A stretch of DNA of 35,094 nucleotides from an uncultured Geobacteraceae bacterium. GTDB lineage: Bacteria > Desulfobacterota > Desulfuromonadia > Geobacterales > Pseudopelobacteraceae. Below are positions 25,240 to 32,423 of this stretch, in pieces. Location: the NCBI GenBank assembly GCA_903930585.1, contig CAIYZD010000469.1, positions 1 through 35,094 of the forward strand, given 5' to 3'. The notes under the pieces were generated by a model. That model was given only the letters and a program-made list of their open reading frames with translations, had not been told where the DNA came from and searched no databases. The position numbers and the translations under genes were made by a program. The stretch's first letter is position 1; each line of letters starts with the position of its first letter.

Positions 25240-26022
25240 ATGAGCTCTATACAAATACAGGCCGCCGCAATTCAATTCAACGTCAAACCGGGGGATGTGG
25301 ACACCAATCTGGCCTCCGTTCGTGAGGCGCTTTTCCGTGTGGCCGATCAGGGAGCCAATCTGGCCGTACTGCCGGAGATGTGGTCATGCGGGTTTGCCTA
25401 TGGCAAACTGAACAAACTGGCGCTACGGACCGCAGGGATTGTTGATGAACTGCTGGTTCTCTCGCGGGAACTGAAGCTGGTGATCGTCGGCAGTCTCCCG
25501 GAACCGAACGGCGACAAAGTATTCAATGCGGTCTATGTTGCCGATAACGGCGCGCTTTCCGGGGTCTACCGCAAGATCCACCTGTTCTCACTACTGGGGG
25601 AGGATCGTGCTTTTTCCGGTGGCGATTCGTGGCTGCTTGCGGACACCTCCCTTGGCAGGGTGGGGGTCATCATCTGCTACGACGTGCGTTTCCCCGAGCT
25701 TTCGCGGCGTCTGGCGATTGAAGGAGCCCAGGTCATCTGCATTCCGGCTCAATGGCCGAAACCGCGCCAGGATCATTGGCGTACGCTGCTGCGGGCGCGG
25801 GCGATGGAAAACCAGCTCTTTATTGTCGCCTGCAACGCCTGCGGCATCATCGGCAAACTGGATTTTTTCGGCATGAGCATGATTATTGACGCGAAAGGGG
25901 ATGTATTGGCCGAAGCGGGAGAACGTGAAGGAGAAATTATCGCGCCACTCGACATGCAGGCCATGAGCGACTGGCGGGCACAGATCCCCTGTTTTAGTGA
26001 CCGGAAACCGGAGCTTTATTAA
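25240..26022 (+). CDS. Carbon-nitrogen hydrolase (nitrilase superfamily amidase)
   Basis: 260 residues from the ATG at 25240 behind AGGGAG; an ATG at 25228 overlapping the ftsK stop is an alternative. The catalytic triad is intact: Glu46 (LPEMW), Lys112 (YRKIHLF) and Cys146 (IICYDVRFPE), with the second Glu region in RARAMENQLFIVACN. It is closest in motif style to omega-amidase/YafV or Nit2-type proteins, which hydrolyse alpha-keto acid amides such as 2-oxosuccinamate or deaminated glutathione. Cytoplasmic, with no signal. It is probably co-transcribed with ftsK. Its end faces the minus-strand phospholipase-like gene with an 8-nt gap. Confidence 0.9.
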   Translation: MSSIQIQAAAIQFNVKPGDVDTNLASVREALFRVADQGANLAVLPEMWSCGFAYGKLNKLALRTAGIVDELLVLSRELKLVIVGSLPEPNGDKVFNAVYVADNGALSGVYRKIHLFSLLGEDRAFSGGDSWLLADTSLGRVGVIICYDVRFPELSRRLAIEGAQVICIPAQWPKPRQDHWRTLLRARAMENQLFIVACNACGIIGKLDFFGMSMIIDAKGDVLAEAGEREGEIIAPLDMQAMSDWRAQIPCFSDRKPELY

Positions 26023-26030
26023 CCCACTTT

Positions 26031-26930
26031 TCAAACATACAATTCCTTCAACAATTCCGGCCTGTGCAGCGATTTTCGCAACGTGCTCCGAAGTGATTCA
26101 ACCTCCTCAAGCCCTTCCGCCTTTGACATGAATCCACTTTTGTAGCGCAATCTCAGGCTCTTTCGCAGGCTGTCGGCAGCGGCCAGCGCTTTCTCGCCGG
26201 TGGGGTCCACCAGCAAATATCGCGATTCCTCCGGATACTGCAAATAATCGAAGATTGCTTCACGGCTAATTTTCATGTACTCGTCGCGGTCAGCCTCAGC
26301 CAGTTGGTACCGTGATTTTCCGGAAAACGTATGCAGAATTTTTTGCAGATGCTCCATCCGTGACATCACCATGATCGAATTAAAAATCCGCTTGTTGGTG
26401 CCGAACGAAAAGAGCGTCGTCGTCAGAACGTTGCGCAGCAATGCATCGTTACCGCGTTGATCGGCACGGCAGACAAAGCGTGCCAGCTCCCAGGTATCCT
26501 TCTCCACAAAACTCTCGAAGCGCATCTCCCAATAGGCATGTTTCATGGTTATCGCGGCAAACGAGCGGATTATTTTGTAGGGAACGTAATAGTTATGGGC
26601 GACCGTATCCGCGGCCAGATGGCAGAGATAGCCGTAGGCGCAGGCTCTCTGATGGTCGGTCACAGCCTCTTTCAGCAACGTCCTCCCGATACCCCAGCGA
26701 TGGCAGTTCAGCAGGTAGTGCGTGTATTTTTTGCCGACCGTAATATCGGGAGCAAGGCAGCCATAGAGGAAATCTTTGGGATGAAGCGCCAGGAGAGCGG
26801 CCACGTCAGCGGACACCAGTCCCGGATTCGCCAGCACCTGGGCCCCCAGTTGCAGATGAATACCGCCACCCCAGGCCAGGGCATCGGTCGGAAGCAGAGT
26901 TGCCGCAATAGCAATGAGCAGAAAAAGCAT
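26031..26930 (-). CDS. Secreted zinc-dependent phospholipase C / S1-P1-like protein
   Basis: About 299 residues from the ATG at 26928-26930. The frame is open to 27071, and a TTG at 26954 would add a Lys/Arg-rich N-region that suits the signal peptide better. The signal peptide ends in ALA, leaving Trp as the first mature residue: W-G-G-G-I-H. An N-terminal Trp plus His six residues in is the zinc-binding start of S1/P1 nucleases and zinc phospholipases. Further likely ligands are Asp62, His71 and His77 (APDITVGKKYTHYLLNCH) and His104, Asp108 and His112 (HLAADTVAH). A three-zinc centre acting on phosphoesters in the periplasm or outside is inferred; the substrate is unknown. The C-terminal about 80 residues are charged helices. 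Confidence 0.8.
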   Translation of the reverse strand: MLFLLIAIAATLLPTDALAWGGGIHLQLGAQVLANPGLVSADVAALLALHPKDFLYGCLAPDITVGKKYTHYLLNCHRWGIGRTLLKEAVTDHQRACAYGYLCHLAADTVAHNYYVPYKIIRSFAAITMKHAYWEMRFESFVEKDTWELARFVCRADQRGNDALLRNVLTTTLFSFGTNKRIFNSIMVMSRMEHLQKILHTFSGKSRYQLAEADRDEYMKISREAIFDYLQYPEESRYLLVDPTGEKALAAADSLRKSLRLRYKSGFMSKAEGLEEVESLRSTLRKSLHRPELLKELYV

Positions 26931-26943
26931 ACCGTTCTTTCTT

Positions 26944-26972
26944 TTGACAGGCAAAATGCTTACTGGTAAATT
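26944..26972 (+). promoter_or_regulatory. Candidate sigma-70 promoter for the UDG gene
   Basis: TTGACA (perfect -35, 26944-26949), 17 nt, TAAATT (26967-26972). This places transcription start near 26979, about 60 nt before the GTG start of the uracil-DNA glycosylase gene. It also lies just upstream of the divergent phospholipase-like gene. Confidence 0.45.
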
Positions 26973-27040
26973 GTGAACTTCGATTGTACGATACACTCTA
27001 ACATGAAACATACATAAATGACAGGCAGGAGCAGCAAACC

Positions 27041-27841
27041 GTGAACACACATACCACCCGACATTCTGCACAATCCCATCTGTCTGCCTCGCTCATAGCC
27101 TATCTGGAGGATCTCCGGGAAAGCGGTGTGGACGGAATCCCGGCAGAATTGGTGTCACCAGCAGCGGAGGTGGAGTCCGCACCGCGCCGGTCCGCGGTTC
27201 AGGAACAAGAGCAGGAGTGTACTATGAGAGATGACCGGCAGGACGTACCTGAACTGCATGAAACGATTGAGCAGATCAGAAAGGATCTGGGGCCGTGTCA
27301 ACGCTGCAAGCTGGGAACTACCAGAAAAAACCTGGTATTCGGAGTCGGCAATCCGAATGCGCGGCTCGTGTTTGTCGGCGAAGGACCGGGAGCAGATGAG
27401 GATGCACAGGGGGAACCGTTTGTCGGCGATGCCGGCAGAATACTTAACCGTATCATCGCCGCCATGGAGTTAAAACGTGAGGATGTGTATATCTGCAATG
27501 TTGTCAAATGCAGACCGCCGCAGAACCGCCCTCCCGAAAGCGATGAAGTTGCTGCCTGCTCACCGTTTCTGCTCCGCCAGATCGCTTCGGTCAAACCTGA
27601 AGTCATTGTAGCGCTCGGCACATCCGCCGCCCAGGCGCTGCTGCAAACGAAAGTACCCATCTCGAAACTGCGCAGCAAGTTCCATGACTTCCACGGCATT
27701 CCGCTCATGCCGACCTATCATCCGTCGTATCTGCTCCGCTCCGGCGGCAATTCGGATTCATTCTGGAGCGTCTGGGACGACATGACACAGGTGCTGCAAC
27801 TTCTCAAACTGCCGGTACCGGTCAAAAGCAGGAAAAAATAA
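27041..27841 (+). CDS. Uracil-DNA glycosylase, family 4
   Basis: 266 residues, GTG start with GGAG 9 nt upstream. It removes uracil from DNA as first step of base-excision repair. The family 4 [4Fe-4S] cluster ligands are Cys86, Cys89, Cys157 and Cys173, with the spacing (2, 67 and 15 residues between) seen in the Thermus enzyme. Motif A is [20 protein letters not shown] and motif B is HPSYLL near 227-232. Compared with minimal family 4 enzymes it carries an extra N-terminal about 75 residues (poorly conserved, Ala/Glu/Pro rich). A start at Met62, which has GAGCAGGAG upstream, would give a protein of usual length. The CCA-type gene starts 7 nt after its stop. Confidence 0.93.
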   Translation: MNTHTTRHSAQSHLSASLIAYLEDLRESGVDGIPAELVSPAAEVESAPRRSAVQEQEQECTMRDDRQDVPELHETIEQIRKDLGPCQRCKLGTTRKNLVFGVGNPNARLVFVGEGPGADEDAQGEPFVGDAGRILNRIIAAMELKREDVYICNVVKCRPPQNRPPESDEVAACSPFLLRQIASVKPEVIVALGTSAAQALLQTKVPISKLRSKFHDFHGIPLMPTYHPSYLLRSGGNSDSFWSVWDDMTQVLQLLKLPVPVKSRKK

Positions 27842-27848
27842 ACGGCAC

Positions 27849-29087
27849 ATGACCGCACCAATTCCATTCCTGAAGAGCCTCTTCCCCCCCTCCTGCCACT
27901 GCCGGGTTCTCCTTGTCGGCGGCACGGTACGCGACATGCTGCTGGGGAGGAAGAACGGTGATATCGATCTGGTGTCGTCCCTGTCCCCCACCGAACTTAC
28001 TACGCTCGGCTTCCACCAGGTAAAGGCAACCAGTGGCGCCTCCATTTACTTCCGATATCATCCCGAATTTGGCAAAATCGAGATAACCCGCATCGACAGC
28101 CTGGAGGATCCGGAGAAAGATCTTGCCAGGCGCGATTTCACCATCAACGCCATGGCGATGGAGCTGAACGGCACACTTATTGACCCGATAAAAGGGGCAG
28201 ACGATGTTAAAAACAAGATACTTCGGGCATGCAGTGAGGACTCCTTCAGCATAGATCCACTCCGCATTTTTCGCGCCTTCCGCTTTGAAGCTGACGAATG
28301 GCGCATGACAGCGGAGACCGCAGCGTTGATCCGGCACGGAAATTGGGCGGAGACGTTCGGTGCCATGCCGGTGGAGCGCTTCAGCAACGAGATGCTGAAA
28401 GCCCTGCCTCTGAAAACACCGGAACGCTTCTTTGAGCGCATGATCGAATTACACGTCGGGACAGAGTTTCTCCCGGAACTGTTCAGGCTGCCGTCTATCC
28501 CGGCCGGACCACTCCAGCATCATCCGGAGGGGGATCTTTTTTCTCATTCCATCCAGGTATTGCAACGGGTAGCCTCGTCAACCGATGATCCACTGACCCG
28601 CTTTTGCGCTCTTTTTCACGACCTCGGAAAACTGGCGACCGACCCGGCACTCTATCCCAAACATCATGGTCACGACGCCGCCGGATTTGCTATGGCAGTG
28701 GAGTTTTGTAACCAGCTCCGGCTACCGGCAACATACCGCACTGCATTAGCCTGGATCAGTACTCTTCACGGCAAAGCAAACCTGTGGGCTACGCTACGGG
28801 ATGCAACAAAAATCACCATGGCGGAGCAGTCAATTAGAGCCCGGATTGTGGAAATTCTGCCGTTGGTGGCCGCCACCGATAAAATTGGTAACCCACCGAT
28901 GACCGGGTGGGATAGAGCGGTACGAATTGCGGGAATGAACACGCGGGAATTGGGGATTGACCAGGAAAAACTGGAAGCAATGCCGGTCAAAAAACGGACT
29001 TCTTACCTTCTGCAAAAACGAATCCGGCTCATCAGTCTGCCGGAAGAATCGCTTCCTTTTTCCGGTACACCATCCCCTGAAAAATAG
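27849..29087 (+). CDS. tRNA nucleotidyltransferase family protein with HD domain
   Basis: 412 residues, class II. The nucleotidyltransferase head has VGGTVRDMLLGR followed by the metal-binding DID (Asp38 and Asp40), then RRDFTINAMA and the neck DPLRIFRAFRF. A C-terminal HD domain (HHPEGDLFSHSIQVL, FHDLGK) resembles the phosphohydrolase domain of bacterial CCA enzymes. It adds C and/or A to tRNA 3' ends, or is a poly(A)-type polymerase. Geobacter sulfurreducens is reported to have separate C-adding and A-adding enzymes plus a poly(A) polymerase, so the exact specificity is open. The last 56 bp overlap the 3' end of the convergent thioesterase gene. Confidence 0.9.
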   Translation: MTAPIPFLKSLFPPSCHCRVLLVGGTVRDMLLGRKNGDIDLVSSLSPTELTTLGFHQVKATSGASIYFRYHPEFGKIEITRIDSLEDPEKDLARRDFTINAMAMELNGTLIDPIKGADDVKNKILRACSEDSFSIDPLRIFRAFRFEADEWRMTAETAALIRHGNWAETFGAMPVERFSNEMLKALPLKTPERFFERMIELHVGTEFLPELFRLPSIPAGPLQHHPEGDLFSHSIQVLQRVASSTDDPLTRFCALFHDLGKLATDPALYPKHHGHDAAGFAMAVEFCNQLRLPATYRTALAWISTLHGKANLWATLRDATKITMAEQSIRARIVEILPLVAATDKIGNPPMTGWDRAVRIAGMNTRELGIDQEKLEAMPVKKRTSYLLQKRIRLISLPEESLPFSGTPSPEK

Positions 29088-29439
29088 CCACGGTATCACC
29101 GGAGTCATCGGTAATCATGACCGAATACGAAGCCAGCTTGGCATTTCGTGACTGTTCCTTCGCCTCGGCATACAGGGTCCCCGCAAAAGCCGCTTTCACA
29201 AAGGACATACTGGTGTTGATTCCCATGGCCAGATTTCCGTGCGAATTTGACGCCACAGCAAAAGCAAAATCGGCAAGTGTAAACATGGCGCCACCATGGA
29301 CCGTTTTTGCTGCGTTAAGATGAAACGGCTCAATCTTCATCTGTACTTTTGCCCACCCCACTCCCAGGTCGATCAGCTCGATACCGGCGTGACGGGCAAA
29401 CTTATCTTCGGCGCCGAAAAATCCTTTTATCTTCTTCAT
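29032..29439 (-). CDS. PaaI-type hotdog thioesterase
   Basis: 135 residues, a single hotdog fold. The PaaI/YbgC-like core is NAAKTVHGGAMFTLADFAFAVASNS (in pieces), with the HGG helix start and the Asp of TLADFA at the catalytic position, followed by INTSMSFVKAAFAGTLYAEA. It is predicted to hydrolyse acyl- or aryl-CoA thioesters in the cytoplasm. GAGGA lies about 10 nt before the ATG. Its 3' end is antisense to the last 56 bp of the tRNA nucleotidyltransferase gene. No pathway partner is adjacent. Substrate unknown. Confidence 0.9.
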   Translation of the reverse strand: MKKIKGFFGAEDKFARHAGIELIDLGVGWAKVQMKIEPFHLNAAKTVHGGAMFTLADFAFAVASNSHGNLAMGINTSMSFVKAAFAGTLYAEAKEQSRNAKLASYSVMITDDSGDTVAIFQGMVYRKKEAILPAD

Positions 29440-29646
29440 GGCATACTATCCTCGTTTGTTGATATCTTCATCCATCATAAGAGTGAAGCCACCGGCTCTG
29501 AACGCACCGCAGGCCCGAGTGGCAGCGGAAGAAATCAAGAAGCTGGAACACCCCGACCCGTCCGGGCAGATATAGACGATAGTTGGTTATTGTGTCAATG
29601 GTTTAAGGAGACAGGTGAACTGTTGGTATGATGCCGTTACCGTTTT

Positions 29647-29676
29647 GACTGTTTTATTGGAACAGTCTCCAATAAA
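29647..29676 (-). terminator. Overlapping alternative hairpins after mobA
   Basis: Two perfect inverted repeats overlap and exclude each other: GACTGTT/AACAGTC (29647-29653 with 29661-29667) and TTTATTGG/CCAATAAA (29653-29660 with 29669-29676). They begin 2 nt after the mobA stop. On the minus strand the T-tract is poor. They probably form the 3' end of the fdn-mobA transcript. Confidence 0.4.
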
Positions 29677-29677
29677 T

Positions 29678-30346
29678 TCACTGTCCTGATAACCCCAGCT
29701 TTTTCTCGTCCATGGCAACTTTACAGCCGACACGTTCTCCAACGCGTAAATCGTAATAATCCGCCGGAGTATTTATGTTTCTGAATGAATCGAGATGTGG
29801 ATCTACAAAGCGGATCGTGTCACCGGGAACCGTAGTAACTTGAATTTCGGGGAAGAAAGAGATCAGCCTCCGCTTTCCCGTTTGCAGGGCTGTTTCCATG
29901 GCAGGGAGACAGGAGCGGCAGTACACTGCATGCAGAGGTTCCAAGCCGTTTTCACCCTCAGGAATGATAACATCACCCTGGTGACGGCGGGCCAAAAGCA
30001 TCCTGATCATCGTGTTGTTCAGATAGGGCATGTCGCACGCCACCGCAAATATGTGGGAGGTGTGGCTATGAAACAGTCCGGCGTGCAGGCCCGCCAGCAC
30101 CCCAATGTCGTGGTACAGGTCTGAAACCATGCGGCAGCCGAGAAAGGCATACTGTTCAGGAGTGCCGGTCACAACCAGCACCTCACCCAACAGGCCGGAT
30201 AACTGGCGATAAATCGCTTCGATAAAGCGGCCGCCGCGATAGGGGAGCAATGCCTTGTTGCTCCCCATGCGGCTTGATTTTCCACCGGCCAGGATTACGC
30301 CGGTAACTCCGGGAAATCGTGCGGTTGCTCTGCTGTCTATAGTCAA
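29678..30346 (-). CDS. mobA: Molybdenum cofactor guanylyltransferase MobA
   Basis: 222 residues. It transfers GMP from GTP to molybdopterin, making MGD and then bis-MGD, the cofactor of formate dehydrogenase. The nucleotide-binding signature is VILAGGKSSRMGSNKALLPY at about 17-36, followed by VACDMPYLN with the metal-binding Asp and NGLEPLHAVY. NINTPADY near the C-terminus is also typical. The ATG overlaps the stop of the NrfD-type gene by 4 bp, so it is translationally coupled to the formate dehydrogenase operon. It is the last gene of that operon. Confidence 0.95.
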   Translation of the reverse strand: MTIDSRATARFPGVTGVILAGGKSSRMGSNKALLPYRGGRFIEAIYRQLSGLLGEVLVVTGTPEQYAFLGCRMVSDLYHDIGVLAGLHAGLFHSHTSHIFAVACDMPYLNNTMIRMLLARRHQGDVIIPEGENGLEPLHAVYCRSCLPAMETALQTGKRRLISFFPEIQVTTVPGDTIRFVDPHLDSFRNINTPADYYDLRVGERVGCKVAMDEKKLGLSGQ

Positions 30347-31566
30347 TGCCCCGCTCCGTTGCCGGTTGCATGCACGTGGTCATGGTCCACAGTTCTGCTG
30401 TGGGCGCGATCGGGGAGCGAATAATCGACCGTCTCGGGGTGATGCTCGAAGATCGGGAAATACTTGGCCAGCAACACGAAAAAGAGGATGTGGGCGGCGA
30501 TGATGCCGATGGTTACCAGCGACTCGACAATAGAGGGGTAGTAGATTGCCTGATCAGCCTGCTCCATGCCGAACATGGATACGTTGAAGCGGTTCAGTAC
30601 CAGGCCGAAGATGACCAGGGATGCTCCACGCAGCTGCAGCCGCTGGTCTTTGCGGCACACTTTTTTCATGAACATGACCATCGGGGCCACGACGCCGATA
30701 ACAATTTCAGCCACAAACAGGGCCAGCAGACTGGGGCGGTCGAAGAGCGGTCCGTGTGAAAGCAGGGTCGTAGCGGCGAGTTTGACCACCAGGTAGACGC
30801 CCAGTACCCAGGGGAGGATTCTGGTCAGCACCTCCAGCAGTTCGGACTCGTCCGGTTGTCCCATGAAACGGTGCACCATGGTGGCTTCGAGGATGATGAT
30901 CGAGATGCCGGTAAATATGGCGGAGAGCCAGAACAGGAGCGGCAGCAGCGGGTTGTACCAGAGTGCGTGGAGCTTGTCCACGGCGATCAGGAAGAACGTT
31001 CCGAGTGACGACTGGTGAAGGGTCGAAATTGAAGCAGCTCCGATAACCAGCGGCATCTCAAGCCAGCGCAGTACCCGGAGCGGCAGATGATAGCCGAGTT
31101 TTTCACAGACCGGCGAGAGAAACTCCAGGAAGAGCACGGTTGTGTAGGACATGATGCACATGGAAACTTCGAACATCGGCGAATGGACATTCCAGTAGAC
31201 CATGGTGTGCCAGGCGCGCTGCGGCTGCCCCAAGTCGAGCAGCAGCCCGACACTGACGAGGGAATAGCCGAGGAATCCGGTTACGATAGCGGGGCGCACC
31301 AGCGGTTCCAGTTTCGTGATGTGGAAACAGTGTACGATTGCGCCCAGAGTAAAGGCGCCGGCTGCCAGCGGTACGGCGGTGACCACGTCGAATGAGATCC
31401 AGAGCCCCCAGGGATAGACGTCATTCAGGTTGGTGGTGACGCCGAGGCCGAAGACAAACCGTACGAGCGAGGCGAATGCGCCAAGCACCACAAGGGCGAT
31501 CATAAACTTGAGGAAACGGTGATAACCTTTGATTTCATTTATTATGATACTGGCAGCAGCGGTCAT
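30343..31566 (-). CDS. NrfD-family membrane subunit of the formate dehydrogenase
   Basis: 407 residues with about ten TM helices and no cytochrome b heme-ligand pattern. Family blocks are YPWGLWISFDVVTAVPLAAGAF, LHQSSLGTFF and LVLNRFNVSMF, closely parallel to HybB in this window. It replaces the diheme FdnI of the E. coli enzyme and should hand formate-derived electrons from the Fe-S subunit to menaquinone in the inner membrane. The C-terminal 35 residues are His-rich (SRTVDHDHVHATGNGAGH). It overlaps fdnH by 4 bp upstream and mobA by 4 bp downstream. Confidence 0.93.
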   Translation of the reverse strand: MTAAASIIINEIKGYHRFLKFMIALVVLGAFASLVRFVFGLGVTTNLNDVYPWGLWISFDVVTAVPLAAGAFTLGAIVHCFHITKLEPLVRPAIVTGFLGYSLVSVGLLLDLGQPQRAWHTMVYWNVHSPMFEVSMCIMSYTTVLFLEFLSPVCEKLGYHLPLRVLRWLEMPLVIGAASISTLHQSSLGTFFLIAVDKLHALWYNPLLPLLFWLSAIFTGISIIILEATMVHRFMGQPDESELLEVLTRILPWVLGVYLVVKLAATTLLSHGPLFDRPSLLALFVAEIVIGVVAPMVMFMKKVCRKDQRLQLRGASLVIFGLVLNRFNVSMFGMEQADQAIYYPSIVESLVTIGIIAAHILFFVLLAKYFPIFEHHPETVDYSLPDRAHSRTVDHDHVHATGNGAGH

Positions 31567-32423
31567 CGGCTCTCCTCCTTGGTTTTTTGGTCCACTTCCG
31601 TCTCAATCTTGCTGTTCTTGAACAGCTCTTCCCTGCGGATACGCTCCTTGCGGTGGGTGAACCATGATAGCAGCGACAACCCGCTGCCTACGGTGAGGAA
31701 GATACCCGGCACGAGGCGGAGCGCCTGCCAGGTGTATGAAGGTAACGCACGCTTGGTAACCGGCCTGAAGCCCAGTTCGTCCAGTGGCTGATGGGTCAGG
31801 TAGAGGACACTGGTGCCGCCGGCCTCCTCCTTGCCGTAGATGGCCTGGTGATACCGGCTCGGTCTGTTTTTAAGGCGTCTTTCAGCTTCTTTGAGCATGT
31901 CGCCGCGGCTGCCGTAGGTGATGGCCGTCGGACATGCGGTTGCGCAGGCAGGCTGTAGGCCTTCCTTGATGCGGCTGTAGCAGCCGGTGCATTTGCGCAC
32001 CAGCGGGAACGCCTTGCTCCATTCGTACTTGGGTACGCCGAACGGACAGGCGATCATACAGAAACGGCAGCCGATACAGCGCTTGGCGTCATAGACCACC
32101 GGCCCTTCGGCGGTCTTTTTGAACGCGCCGACCGGGCAGACCGAAGCACAGGCCGGTTCGTTGCAATGCATGCACATCTCTTTGTAGAAGGCGAACTCAT
32201 TCTGACCGTTCTTCTGGTAGTCCTTGAACTTGACGCGGGTAAAGGTGTACTCGGACATCAGCGGCGGATTCTGATATCCTTCGCCGCTGAAAAACGTCGT
32301 GTTCTCCGCTTTTAACTGGTTCCACTGTTTGCAGGCGACCTGGCAACCACGGCAGCCGGTGCATTTGGTTGTATCGATCAGAAACGATCTTGTTTTGTCG
32401 AAATCTACGGGTGTCGAACTCAT
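31563..32423 (-). CDS. fdnH: Formate dehydrogenase Fe-S subunit
   Basis: 286 residues. Four ferredoxin-type cluster motifs in the FdnH order: CTGCRGCQVACKQW, CMHCNEPACASVCPVGAF, CIGCRFCMIACPFGVPKYEW and CTGC...CATACPTAI. A C-terminal TM helix (about 233-255, LRLVPGIFLTVGSGLSLLSWF) anchors it, and a charged tail follows. There is no Tat signal of its own, consistent with co-export with the catalytic subunit. It wires the Mo/Se site to the membrane subunit. The ATG overlaps the fdnG stop (ATGA), and the next gene also overlaps by 4 bp. Confidence 0.95.
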   Translation of the reverse strand: MSSTPVDFDKTRSFLIDTTKCTGCRGCQVACKQWNQLKAENTTFFSGEGYQNPPLMSEYTFTRVKFKDYQKNGQNEFAFYKEMCMHCNEPACASVCPVGAFKKTAEGPVVYDAKRCIGCRFCMIACPFGVPKYEWSKAFPLVRKCTGCYSRIKEGLQPACATACPTAITYGSRGDMLKEAERRLKNRPSRYHQAIYGKEEAGGTSVLYLTHQPLDELGFRPVTKRALPSYTWQALRLVPGIFLTVGSGLSLLSWFTHRKERIRREELFKNSKIETEVDQKTKEESR

